NCBI GenBank assembly: GCA_021397845.1 | Contig: CM038046.1 | Span: 5,995,001 to 6,059,000 of the forward strand | Length of the DNA: 64,000 bases | DNA from: Areca catechu | Lineage: Eukaryota > Streptophyta > Magnoliopsida > Arecales > Arecaceae | Direction: 5' to 3' | In this document: positions 52,395-64,000 of the stretch, one piece after another | Layout: every line of letters begins with the position of its first letter | How positions within the stretch are numbered: position 1 is the first letter of the stretch | Made by a program: the position numbers and the translations under genes | Notes under the pieces: model-generated | What the model saw: the letters and a program-made list of their open reading frames with translations, nothing else | What the model was told of the DNA's origin: nothing | The model's database searches: none

Positions 52395-55020
52395 ACAAGT
52401 ACAAGCTGCAAACTTCATTTGCTTTCCTAGTGTCAAGAGTATAACAAAGTTGTTAGCAGCCAAATGTGAAAGATTCTGAAGTGCAGGTGATGCATAGAAA
52501 TGGAAGGCATCAATATTAGCTCATTTTTTTAATATGTACACACTCTGCAACAATCTACAAGGAGGGTGAGATAAAGAGCTCTGACATGGGTAATTCAAGA
52601 ACTATAACTTTCGCAGTGTATAGATCATTTAACTATCTAGTAGTTGGTTGAAACTTGCAATCAACATCCTAGACATCATCTCCTGATACCTGAGACATAT
52701 CTAGTGAAATCATTCATAGTGCCATTGCTCTCTCTCTCTCTCTCTCTCTCTCAATAATTAATTAATGTTCACGTGAATCAAGCATTCAGGATATGATAAT
52801 TTTAGTCTCATAAGGTGCATCTAGTAGTTCAAATGATATTTTCAGCAGCATTAGATTCATTTTGAGGTCATCTTCCCATAAAAGCTAAATGAAAGCAAAG
52901 GTGCAATACAAGGAAATCGGTAGTCATTCTCCTATACATTAAAATATCTCGCAAGGATTTTGTATGGCTTACTCTCTACTGGATCTTCAGAGCATTTTCA
53001 GACAGATTTGAACATGGCTGCATAACGTTCACAATATCTTTTGGCTAGGAAGGGTATCGTCAACATCAAATTTGATCAACATTTGAGTTTGTACAATGAA
53101 TAACATCCATTTGATCGAGATCAAAGTCTAAAAGAAGTGACATGACCTCCTTAAGATGCCAACTCAGAAATGATAGGATGTGTTCTCAAGTAAACAATGT
53201 AATGGCCCAAATTTCCTCGGCCAAAAAGAAAAAAGAAAAAAAAGAATAATATAGTGAATTGCAATACTGATTGTTAAAATAATCAGGGATTTGTAGCATG
53301 CATGGCTCATGCATAAACATAGAAAAACTAGGCATGCCATTCTTAGTTTGAAGATGCCATGATTTCTGATATAGCTCTTGATGAAAAAAAATTGGAGGAT
53401 TAATAATAAGCCATCCAATTATCCAAAGGGGTCAGACATGACCAATACTTGTGCATTCATCATAACCAACACACCTCAATATGAGCTGGTCATGGTAATT
53501 AATGCAATGATCTCCGATCAAAGACTTGAGATTGGAATGAATGAGGAAAAGGATTCAGACCAACTCGAATAACAAGAAGCCCTATTTCATTGAGGTAGAT
53601 GGACAAGGTATCTGCCATTGTATATTACCATGAATCAACAAAAAGATAAGGTTTCGCATGTAATTCCTCATGTCTTTGGCTTTAATTATTATGAGTAAAA
53701 GCTTTTGCTGTGGAAAAGCTAAACAATGATGAAAGTGATGATCACATCAAGTGTTTCATGGTCGCTAAAAAGCAATCAAGTTGGTAAGAGTTGTCATAAG
53801 TTTTCACTAAGATTTCAGTTGTCAAATTTAAGTTGATGACCTGTCATCTCCAAATTAACCAGTCAGATGTACATGGTGTGCAGGTCGTCCTGGTTACGGA
53901 TCAAGAAATCAGTCACAAGATGCCAACAAGGTCAATGAATTACAGTTCGAAAAAACCTTTTAAGTGCAGACCTGTTACAAAAAAATCTACAGATTATCTA
54001 TGCTAAACTCTATAGGATATAGATCCAGACTCCACAAGCTTAGAAAATATACAATATTAGCAATGTGTCATGTATGTGAGCAAGGGATAACAAATGAAAA
54101 ATCCCATGGAATTCTGTCATCTTGGGCAAAAGCAAAGCTTAGAAAGTTCGAGGCATAAAGATCTTATATAAATCTGAGGATGAAGCTATCAACAAGTGAC
54201 AACATGTGTTCTACAAGATATAGCCTTGATTCATCCACAAAAGTAACACCGTCTAAATAGTCTCTCTCTCAAAGCAGGGGCAAAGCCGACCCAGGCAAGA
54301 ACATCAACGCATTTCATAGTATAAGAAAATAATGGACATGCTTGCAGAGCATGTCTACAACACATGATATTTCATAAGTTTAACAGATAGGATGAATAAA
54401 CTAACAAAAAGTTGAGAATGTTGTATTAGATATGAATATGTTGTCTAGCTTGCTGGTGATAAATCACAACAATTGATACCCTAGAAGTTTCTCTCCATAG
54501 ACAATTTGCCCACACCTTTTTTTCTTAAAAACTTTTTCTAGAGGTATCCCTGACTAAGTTGTAACCACCGAAACAATCACTGCCCAACTCTTGATTAAAC
54601 ATTCTAACTGCACCACTCTTTATCTTTGTTGCCAATATCAAGCTTGTTTTTCCACTTCTCAAGATCAAGTAACAAAATGTGAGAAAAAGATAAACTCCTG
54701 GACTTGGATGGGACCCATTTGTTACAAAATAACCAATGCTATTAGTCAAGAATTAGTATTCAAATCACAAAAATAACCAATGCTATTAGTCAAGAATTAG
54801 TATTCAAATCACAACCACATCCCCCCCCACCCCCCCCCCCACACCAAAAAAGAAAAAACTCCTCTGTTTTGTCCAAAAATGAAATTGCAGAAGAACAGGA
54901 ATCACTAAACAGCAAAAATAAACATGGATGCCAAACGTACTAAGATCTTTTTTTATTTTTTTCTCATTAAAATCATCGTGAGAACACAATCAAAAGTTGT
55001 TAAAATCACAACATTAACCA
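52395..55020. other. Intergenic DNA with simple repeats
   Basis: No gene recognised. A (CT)n tract lies at about 52731-52754, a 44-bp perfect-looking tandem duplication at 54727-54770/54771-54814, and C-runs followed by A-runs at 54831-54856. Confidence 0.6.
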
Positions 55021-56516
55021 TGTCACACTCCCCGACCTCAGATTCACAAATCGAGAATGAAAGCGCGGCCGCCACATGCCTACAAGAAACGATTTCTATT
55101 ATCAGGATGTAAAGCATTCTATCCATCGATAAATTCAATATACTTTAAAAATTATATAATTCATATACAGGAGATAGTAAGTATTAGAATAACTAAACTA
55201 TTAACATCTAAAAGATCACACGTATATATATACTGTAATACCACTATCACAGGCTAAGTCAAAGGATTTTTCTATTTGAATTTACAATCTAAAATTCTTA
55301 GTATTTAAGTTATCTAATACATCAATTAGTAATTTATATATATATTAAACAACTAAAGCTATTATCTACAAAATTGGCCTTGCCTCTATTACTTTTCCAA
55401 AATACTGATTTTACTCTAGCTATTGACTCTTAGATCTAAAAAATAATAAATGAAGATTATGAGCTTCACAGCTCAGTAAGCAACAAGTACACTTTATAAA
55501 ATTGATTCAAATCAAATTAATGATACAGCTCAATTATATCATACAATATATGATATATATATATCTGTTCAGTATCATAATCATATAATTAACGATATCT
55601 ATATCTAGATTTCATATCATCATTTTCATAATATTAATATAAAGAGCCAATATATCATATTAGAATACAACACTTAATCTTATAATAATAATAATATATT
55701 TAAATTTGGATACCTAATTCTTTTAGCTCTACAGCCTTTATTAAGGTACAATTTACTATCCTTATAGTTCAGGTATTTCCATGATTACCCTCGTGGCAAG
55801 GATCTGCATTCTATTATCCTTGCAGCTCAGGTATTACCGCGATTATCCTTGTAGGGAAATTGTATTTTACTATCCCTATAGCTCAGGTATTACCATGATT
55901 ATTCTATGATTGAATTTATATTTTGCTACTCATACAGTTTAGATATTATATCCTCGTGACAGTAATCTCAATATAATCAAGGCTAGACTTACACATAGTA
56001 AAGCTGAGAGTCAAGTGATATATATATAAAGATATATAAATTGTATACTTCATTTTTTTTCGATATAGCTTTGGAACATATATTTAACAAGCAACATTCA
56101 AGATTTTGTATGCCTGATCGAATTATAATATATATCATCATTCATTTCACTTCATAAATTCAATTGATCAATTATTTATTTTTATAAAAATTTCAACATA
56201 ATTAAATATAAATTAATTATAATATTTGCATTATTTCAAAATGAGATAATCTTTATTTAATTATGATTACTTAATATAAAATATATATATTACTTATCTC
56301 GCAACTACCAACTATTGGCAGTCTAAGCATTTTTTTAGGACTCCTTAAAATCTAATAATCTAAAAATTATAGACATGTATTGGATCGACTGCATGATCAT
56401 ATTTTTAAATTAATTTTTAAAAATCTCTATTTTTTAAAAATCTCAAAAATCTTAATTTCTATACTAATTATTTCTATAATATAAGGGATGGCTACTAACC
56501 GTGCTTTCTATTACAG
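55021..56516 (+). mobile_element. Probable solo LTR or LTR remnant
   Basis: Starts TGTCACACTCCCCGACCTCA followed by a GCGCGGCCGCCACATGCC segment, like the 5' ends of LTRs of plant Ty3 chromoviruses. It is very AT-rich inside, with a four-copy diverged repeat of about 57 bp (55740-55965, CTATAGCTCAGGTATTACC). The 3' end is uncertain (CTATTACA at about 56509-56516 is a candidate) and no exact target-site duplication was found. Confidence 0.4.
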
Positions 56517-56579
56517 GACGGGACACGAGCATGGAATAATGGAATTAGAGAGAATGATAGGGAAGATAGAGATAAAGAG

Positions 56580-56860
56580 AGGGGAAGAGAGTAATTTCTC
56601 TTTTTCTTTCTTTCTTTTTTTCTCTTTCTATTCTCAACTGATTAGGAGAGAGGAAAAACCGGGAGCAAGAGAAGAAGAGGAGAAAGAAGGGCAGGGGAAA
56701 GAAGAGGAGAAAGAAGAGCAAGAGAGAGCAGGGGAAGAAAGAGAGGCTGCGGGAGAGAGGATGCGGGAGAGGGTGTGAGAGAGAGGAAATGTAAGAGAGA
56801 GGGCACGGGAGAGAAAGAAGAAGAAGAAGAAGAAAAGATGAAAGGGAGAGGAGACAGTAA
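56580..56860. repeat. Purine-rich low-complexity tract
   Basis: GAGA/GAAGAA-rich over about 280 bp on the + strand. The ORFs here (both strands) are translations of low complexity and are not genes. Confidence 0.75.
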
Positions 56861-57281
56861 CAGAGAGGTAATGGGGGTTCCGAGAGAATAGGGAAGAGAA
56901 ATCCTCCATGCTTCCGATGGATAGGGATGGGATGTTGCCATAGTATCGGCCCAACATCATAAACCATTTATCCATAATGAATGTAATTGTACAAACAGAT
57001 TTAAAAAATAAATAAATTCCAAACATAACAAAGGCCTCATTTGGCCAAGCTTTCAAAAAATACTTTGTAATGTTTAGTCAAAAAATACAAAAAATATTTT
57101 AGTTTTACCAAAAAAACTAAAATTATCTATTTGAGAGAAATTCTATTTTAAATTTTTTTATTAAAAATACGTTTAAGGTTATATCGGGAAATTGTTTTGA
57201 TTTTATTAAATGCTTATCAAATAGTAAATAATTTTTTATAAAAGTTTTACTTTTTCAACATCCCTACTTTTTAAAAGCTTT

Positions 57282-57312
<31 letters not shown>

Positions 57313-58988
57313 TAGCCAAACCAGGCCAAAGTCTTTACATCTTGCATCCCCGAGTTTCTTTCTTCTTTCCCCCGCGTATCCTCGAATACCGGCTTAAACC
57401 CCATCAAGAACCAACCTCCACATCATGCGCAAAGAGGAATACCTGACTCTTCGACGGAGGAGGGCTCAATACGTCAATCTTGATATTATATTTGCTGCGG
57501 TGCCGATCAAAACCAAGCTATCCGACCCAACGGGAGAAGCATTGCCGATGAATTTCCTACGGTTTCGTCTTAAGTAATTTGTTCCTCCTGCCCGAGAAGC
57601 CCCCATGAGTGCTTGGAGTTGCAGCAATCCGCACTCGTCTTATCTTAGTGGTTAGATAATCTTGATCTAAATGTTAGGATTTTTAAATAAACTCTTAACG
57701 TTCGATATTTTTTACCTACGGAAACCTCCACGTTCTTAGTTCTTACCAATTCATATATCATCCATTTTTTGAGCTTATCCATCCAATGATCATATTTTAG
57801 ATGAGGTCCTATCCTAATAGGTTGAATCGACGCTAGAGCTAGTGGTACTCCGGTGGGAGGAGCTTGGGTTCCAGGATAGGAACGGAACGATGAGTTAAAT
57901 CCTCCTAATTCATGTACTAAATGGGGACAGAAATGGTATAAAGAGAAGGATACGTAGAAATTAGTTAGATGGACAACGAAATCATTCCATACGGATTCAT
58001 TTCTTCATGAACAGATGAAATTATTAGATAGATTCGTTTCACCTTGGATCCAATTTCTCCGGCCCATCCAATATTTAGTGCGGGTCCGGATAACGATATA
58101 CAGCTGGTTTGTGGCACGCTCTACTCGCACCTATCCGTCGTTCTCGTTCCTATGTATGATCTTGATGACCTAACCCCATTCCGCTTTTTCGCTGGCAGCA
58201 CGATAGAAGCTGGCCCAAAGCCTGGACCTGAACGCACGCAACCAACGGTGTAAATGAAGCCCCAGCCCCCAGGGATTCACCATGGTGCATTCGTGGATTA
58301 TGGCCATCAAAAGATGGATGGTCATCAAATAATATATACCGTATTTATGGCACGGTCCAGTCTGCGCGCGTACCGTTTGATGGCGTGCCGCGTGCGCACC
58401 GCGGAGGATCCGCGCTCTTGACCACGTCCACTATGTGCCATCATAGCCCATCATCGCAGCCCACGTCGACTTCCAAAGATCTCCTCGAAGGAATGGCCAT
58501 CACGGCAACAGCATCGCCGCGTTACAAAAATCTTCCAACCTGTCCTCCATATCATATAATAAAATTTCTATCATAACGGGCCAAAGGTTGCTATCCAAGT
58601 GTTCCTTCGGGGATAGGGCACGAGAAATTATTGGCACATTAATGGCCCTGATCCGAAGCACCAAGCGGTCCCAAACTGTGAGAGGAACGCGGCCGGTGAT
58701 TAACCGCTGCCACCATGTCTGGGCTCTGAAGCGATATTGTTTTTTTGGTTTTTTTTTTTTTAATGCTTTCTGGAGAATAAATAAAGGGGTAGCTTCGAGC
58801 CAGCCCGTCCGTCGAACATCCCGCGTCCTTTCGACAGCCGCTCGGCGGTTGTTCCGCCTCGCTTCGACGCCTCTCCCCTTCCTCCTTGTCCCATCTAACG
58901 TCCTCCAAAGCGATATATTGGAAGAGAACGGCAAGGGTATCGAAGGAGAAGAAGATCAAAGAAAGAAAGAACGATACAGGGGAGGAGA
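56861..58988. other. Upstream region of the PLC gene
   Basis: 57000-57320 is AT-rich with an A run of about 26 ending near 57310. 58000-58900 is GC-richer. A possible TATA (ATAAATAAAGG at about 58777) lies 210 bp before the PLC ATG, with a CT-rich stretch following. No other gene. Confidence 0.5.
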
Positions 58989-60813
58989 ATGGAAAGCTAC
59001 AAGTGCTGCTTGTGTTTCTCGAGGAAATTCCGGTGGGTTGATGCGCAGCCGCCAGAGGACGTGAAGAACGCGTTCGTGGCGTACGCGGAGGGTGGGTCCG
59101 AAATCAACGCCGAGCAGCTCCGGCGGTTCCTCGCCGACGTCCAGGGTGACACCAGCTTCACCACCGCCGACGCCGAGCGGGTCATGGAGCGGGTCCACCA
59201 GCTCCGCCAGCGCCAACTACTTGGCAAGCTCCCCAAGCCCCTCCTCACCGCCGACGAGTTCCACCATTTCCTCTTCTCCGAGGACCTCAACCCTCCCCTC
59301 AGATCTCAGGTCCCTCCTCCTCCTCCTTACCCTTGATTGATAACTATTAAAGCTTGCCCCTTTCCTAACGACTCCAGTCCATTGTCGGTTGCTGGATCCG
59401 TGTTTGGATCTGGAGGTGTCGATGTTGGATCTCGTCTGGTTGGAAAAGGGTTTCTGTTAATCCAAATAATTTGGTCAATTTGATTGCTTTCCTCTGTCTA
59501 TTTGGTGTATAAAGTATCGAAATACTAATTTATAGATCATGAATTTAATCTTCCCAGAGTTTAATTTCTACATACTCTAATTAAAGAAGCAAGAGAGTGA
59601 AACTTGCTGCAATGGTGACGTTGCTCCATTGTGCCCTGGAGGTCATGGGTTCAAAGCATGGAAACAGCATCTATGCATGAAGGGATAAGGCTGCATACAT
59701 CTGACCCACCCCAGACGTTGCAATGGCGGGGGATTAATGCACTGGGCCACCCCTTTTTCCTTTAATTAAGGAAGCAGCTTAGAAGAATGAGTAAATGGAA
59801 TTCAAAGCATACATTTGCAGTATTTAGTACATATGAATATGCGAATTCATGATTGCTTTTAATTGATTATTGGATATTTTTTTAAAAAAATTGCTCCAAA
59901 ATTTTTAACGATTTTGCTGTGACATACGAATCATTTTTTTTTTTTTTGAAATTTTTGATTTGCGAATCAAAGTGGAAGTCAAATGGCTGATGGTATGCCT
60001 ATCATTATTTATTTATTCAGTTTTTGTTTTTTCCCTCAACTACAATGATTGTGAGTAGTAAATAGTGGTAGGCTGTTCATGAATTCTTTACAGTTCAAGA
60101 AACAAACAAACTGTGAATTAGGGAATCAAACACTTCTCATGATAAATATTTCCATCAAGGTGAAGTTAGTTCATTATTGTAGATCCTCATTGTCATTGTA
60201 TAACAAAGTTTGCTCCTACCAGCAACAAAGTTTAGAGGTGTATGATTTCTTGTGTAGCTAAGTACAAGGAAGTCCATCACTTCAACCCATCTGTAAAAGC
60301 AGCAGGAATCATCCTGCAGACGCATGTATTTATGTTTATGCCTACTTGTGATTTGTTGGGCATTGTTCCATGCTTCCTTGGAGGAGGGAAAAAGTAGAAA
60401 GAGAGATGTGATGCAGGTTCCTAACTTTCAGTGATACTCAGAATATGCTTAAAGACATGGTTGGATAAATGGTGTATAGGGCTGCCATGTTATAGAACTT
60501 GTTTCAAGATGAGATGATGCAGGATGATCACCAAACCTATGGTGGACTACTTTGACCATTGTGGGTAGGTTTGAACAGGGTTTGGGAGCAAAATTTGCTA
60601 GATCTAAGGCTGAATTGTGTATTAAATCTATCAAAAGTCATAACTTTACTCTATGACATCCGATTAAAGTTTTTTTTTTTTTTTTGTTGGGGGGGGGGGG
60701 GTGATGGGGTAACTTTTCAGGATCTACAAGGGTGTGGCAACCTTAAGATATTAATGATACCTAGTTGATGTGGGGTTTAATGATATTTAGGTCTCGAAAT
60801 AGGCTAGTCAAAG

Positions 60814-60844
<31 letters not shown>

Positions 60845-62402
60845 TTTCCAGGTAAGACTTTAAATAGGCATATCTTCTAGTCTAGGAGGAATCAAATGAT
60901 GTGGCGATATGTAGAATTGATATAAAAATCGAGATCTAGCTCCTAAAAGATTTTAACTTTTCATGATTAGCTCTACTAATCACTCGCTATTTAGAGAAAA
61001 TTGTAACCACTTTTAACTAGAAGAGGAATTTGACCTAGATTCTATAAGGCCAAACTCACTAGTATAACTAGAGGACACTGTAGCAATTCTATTTGTCTTT
61101 AATTAAAGTAAAGGGCTTAAAATCTTGCTTTTACAAATTCTCATTATTATCAATTTATCATCTTTTTCTTTTTTTTGATAAAGAATTATCATCTAGTGTT
61201 TTATTTTAAGAGATTCAAGTTGAGTGGATTAAGGAAAATTCTTTCTCCTCCTTGATTGGATCATAAGGTTAAAGGCGTTCTTTTTTCTCCTTGATTGGAT
61301 CATGAGGTTGGAGATGTGATTTATATTTCATCATCCATGTGAATTAAAACATGTTGCATTTACCATCAGTTTTTGTTAGTAGACTTGGCAGTTCAGGATG
61401 ATCTTAAACATCCTTTTAGTTGTATTACATTGCCATGTGCATGTGTACCATGACAGCTGTAGAAGGGCACATAATATCTGTTATATGGCTGACCAACTCT
61501 TTCATATGTGTCTCCTTTGGGAAATCTATGCAAATGCTCATTCTGCCTATCATGTACTTCTTTCCCCCTCTGTTTCTTTTTGCGAATTATTGTGGAAAGC
61601 CACCAATCATTTCAAAAAAAATGGCGCAACAATTACTTGTATCAACTACTCAAGGAAATACTTCCCTATGTTTGAATAGAAAACCTCCATTCAAGGAGGG
61701 GTGCAAACACTGAGCTATAGCCCAATTTTCTGGTTGGCATGGACAATGAATTAATAGACTTTTAGAAATTTTACTCAGGATTGACATGCTTTCTCCTCTT
61801 TTTCCAATTTTTAATCCTTCAATCTTTTTCTTCATATGTTCTGTGATGGTAATGAAATAAATCCATTATTTGAAAATTTGAGATAATTAAGTAAAGAAAA
61901 TTTTTTCATTATTTTGTGAAAAACTTCCCTGCAAGTTCTATAACTTTATTAGACAAGTAGGATGTGTTGCTCATAATATAATGTTAATGGCATCATAAGA
62001 TGATACAATGTATGCACGTGTACTGGACTACACGTGATATGACATTTTTCATGTTTATACATTCATTTTTTTGCGAATTCACAATCCAACCTGTTTGCAC
62101 TGATACAAAAGTCTAATATTACCTGCAAACATTTAACTAAGTAGCCCACACATAGAGATTGGTCTATATATTAGATAACCCTTGACAGGAAATCATTTAT
62201 CTCAGGTTCACCAAGAAATGACTGCTCCATTATCCCATTATTACATATACACTGGCCATAATTCATATCTGACTGGGAACCAGCTCAGCAGCGATTGCAG
62301 TGATGCTCCGATTATAAAAGCACTGGAGGGAGGTGTTCGAGTGATTGAACTGGATATCTGGCCAAATTCTACAAAAGATGATGTTAATGTTCTTCATGGG
62401 AG
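58989..62402 (+). CDS. PLC: Phosphoinositide phospholipase C, first two coding exons (gene continues past the window)
   Basis: Exon 1 is 58989-59309 (107 codons) and exon 2 is 62206-62402, both with GT-AG borders and matching phase. Exon 1 starts MESYKCCLCFSRKFRWVDAQ and encodes the plant PLC EF-hand-like N-terminal lobe (QPPEDVKNAFVAYAEGG, INAEQLRRFLADVQGD). Exon 2 starts the catalytic X domain: YYIYTGHNSYLTGNQLSSD with the first catalytic His (residue 125) and Ca-binding Asn126, VRVIELDIWPN with Glu155 and Asp157, and VNVLHGR with the second catalytic His (171). The enzyme cuts PtdIns(4,5)P2 at the plasma membrane using Ca2+. The next exon (rest of X, then Y and C2 domains) was not found before 64000. 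Which paralogue it is cannot be told. Confidence 0.92.
59578..59776 (+). mobile_element. Au-like SINE in PLC intron 1
   Basis: Flanked by TAATTAAAGAAGCA (59578-59591) and TAATTAAGGAAGCA (59763-59776), a 14-bp target-site duplication with one change. The body has a Pol III B-box-like GGTTCAAAGCATGG and then GGATAAGGCTGCATACATCT, ACCCACCCCAGAC and GCACTGGGCCACCCCTTTTT, the order of the widespread plant Au SINE. T-rich end, + orientation. Confidence 0.87.
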
Positions 62403-64000
62403 GTATTTCCGCAATGCCTATTACATCTTATTCCTAAACCCATGTTTTTTTTTTGTTTAAATTTTGGTTTGTCATCTTGAACAATGCAGTCTTCTGTGAT
62501 CCTTGGATATATCTAAAGAAATCTGTGAAGCACTAATCCAGGCAATATAGATGTATTCTAGCCATGCAGTTCGGATAGAATCTCATATGAAAACTTTTCT
62601 TAACTTGGCAGTGGAATTAACTGAATACTGCAGTACTTCAGTCTTCTGTAGTCTTCTGTCTTTTGTTGTTTAAAAGAGGACTCAAAGACCCTAACTATCT
62701 CTTCTAGCAGTAGCTTGATATGTGATTAGCTACTAAAGGCAACCTTTTGTTCATATTTTTATCCTTTCTTTTGAACCCAGACTTTGGTCCCAAATGCTTG
62801 ATGGTATAGAATCTGAAGGATCCTAACAAGGATTGAAGTACCATACTGGTACTAGTTGGGGGCCAAGTTGGTATAGTAGCGGTATGCTACTGTACAGATA
62901 CTTGGGGCAGTTTGTGGTGCCAATACCCATGGTAGTACCCAATGTTTCTTTCCTTCTTTCTTTTTTATCCGTCTGCCTGTTTGTCTGTCTAGCTTTTTGT
63001 CTTTCTTTGTTTTTTTTTTCCCATTTCTGTTGTTTTAATAGAAATGTAAGGAAGAACTTCATATAGTTTGTTTGTGCACTCAAAATTGCATTATCAAATC
63101 ACTGATGGGTGTGATTGTAGAACAACCACTAGCCTGAATCACTATGTAATTTAGACATATATAAAAGATGATCTTTTGTAAAATATCTTGCCACTTAATC
63201 TATTAACAGATTAACCTGCTTTCTTGCCATCATTTGTCTAGACCAGGATTTTCGATACCATTCCAAACCACCTGGTTTAGGGCATACCATACCGTACCAG
63301 TCAAGAACCGGTACGATTCAATTCTAAAAAACGGTTCGGGATTCGAATCATAAAAATTGATCTGAACTAGATCGGTACAAGTTGGGTTGGTACGGTATGG
63401 GTTGTTGGTTCGGACCGGTATGGTACGGTTTAGTCCGGTTCGAGCTCAGTTCGATCCGGTTTGGGTCCGATTCAGGTCCGATTCAGCGATCCTTTTTTGA
63501 GAGGGGGGAGGATAATAGTTTTTTTTCAATTCACCAAGACTGGTACATGTTCTGGTATGGTACAGTACGGTACCATACCATATCATACTGGTCGTTAACC
63601 GGTACAAGTCTTAGTACTGGTTTAGCAATCCTTGGTCTAGACCATATGAAACTAATTATTTCCAACCCTTGTAGGATCGTGGTAATACTAGGAAGCCTAC
63701 CATTTAGACAATTATCATATGTAGATGGGACAAAATTTTATTATCAAGCATCAGCAGTCCATATGAGATTGGGATGCGAATCATTGTCCATGTGGAATTT
63801 CTCTGGAAAGGATCTCTCTCATTGAGCTTCTTGGTCTAATATATATTATTGAAAATAAGTGAGATCGATGAATTAGATTTGGTAATATATATGCATATTG
63901 TTCTTCATATTGTTGATTTGGTTGATTCTCTACTCGGAACCGGTGTATAAAATGATTCTTTTTTGACAAGGTGATTTTTTTTAGAGCTGTTTTTTTTTTT
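62403..64000 (+). other. PLC intron 2 (incomplete)
   Basis: Begins GTATTTCCG. No sequence resembling the expected next PLC exon was seen. Contains GGTACC-word repeats at about 62835-62950 and 63240-63620 and ends in T-rich DNA. Confidence 0.65.
63240..63620. repeat. Dispersed GGTACGG/CCGTACC-word repeat
   Basis: Same type as 44560-44850: GGTACGGTATGGGTTG, CGGACCGGTATGGTACGG and CATACCATATCATACTGG. The two halves are partly inverted, so a fold-back structure is possible. Confidence 0.6.

Noticed and set aside
56488..57056. Overlapping ORFs on both strands rich in Glu/Arg/Gly or Ser/Leu/Phe
   Set aside because: Translations of a purine/pyrimidine low-complexity tract; no start context, splice sites or family motif.
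62823..63083. Lys/Arg- or Cys/Leu-rich ORFs in PLC intron 2
   Set aside because: Produced by a CT-rich/GGTAC repeat segment; no similarity to the missing PLC exons.
1..64000. CRISPR array, rRNA or tRNA genes
   Set aside because: No regularly spaced short repeats with unique spacers, no rRNA-like stretch, and no tRNA cloverleaf recognised by reading. The tRNA-like B-box at about 59640 belongs to a SINE.

Overview
This is plant nuclear DNA. The evidence is spliced genes with GT-AG introns, plant gene families (fasciclin-like arabinogalactan protein, plant-type PI-PLC, P58IPK) and a thick load of plant LTR retrotransposons, LINEs, SINEs and hAT elements. The Tat-lineage Ty3/gypsy element with an antisense 'gypsy-type transposon' ORF suggests a monocot, and a palm is my best guess; that is inference, not something the sequence proves. 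Four host genes are supported, all on the + strand: SEC61B (14744-15067, single exon), P58IPK/DNAJC3 (38412-48621, nine exons, 472 aa), a single-domain FLA (51139-51882) and the 5' part of a phosphoinositide phospholipase C (58989 onward, leaving the window).

Layout. 1-12928 is a decayed Tat-lineage Ty3/gypsy complex: a left LTR (1-659), a gag-side fragment, a second LTR of a different subfamily (1400-2911, with a 116-bp tandem array inside it), gag-PR-RT-RH-aRNH-INT (about 3090-7865), a repeat-rich spacer, a long antisense gene (11580 down to about 9130), a polypurine tract and a truncated 3' LTR (12081-12928). 14068-14534 and 18506-19512 are two related non-autonomous hAT-like elements in opposite orientation that bracket SEC61B. 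The right one has a perfect 8-bp target-site duplication and carries an extra GC-rich block of about 0.55 kb.

20158-35911 is one LINE insertion on the minus strand, bounded by a 12-bp target-site duplication (20146-20157 and 35912-35923). A very young Ty1/copia element (23279-33193, two 2424-bp LTRs differing at only four sites that I could find) sits inside the LINE's ORF2. To its left lies a further 1.52 kb of copia pol (21755-23278) with the exact 7491-bp period of a tandem array, and the LINE reverse-transcriptase region is missing. One deletion running from the LINE into a tandem copia copy explains all of this.

From 36 kb the region is more gene-like. P58IPK has a G-box/CCAAT pair and a TATA box upstream and a repeat-rich first intron. 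The FLA gene has a TATA box, a secondary-wall MYB (AC) element and a GA-repeat leader. Intergenic DNA at 52-58.9 kb holds a small retroposon with a 14-bp target-site duplication, a probable solo LTR and simple repeats. PLC intron 1 carries an Au-like SINE with a 14-bp target-site duplication. SEC61B and P58IPK both act at the ER translocon; FLA is a cell-surface wall protein and PLC is in membrane lipid signalling. Nothing indicates that the four genes form one functional unit.

I found no convincing new protein-coding system. The most informative unusual items are the nested LINE/copia structure, the mosaic Tat element with its antisense gene, and the hAT pair with a possible captured block. 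Positions of degenerate repeats and percentages are by eye.
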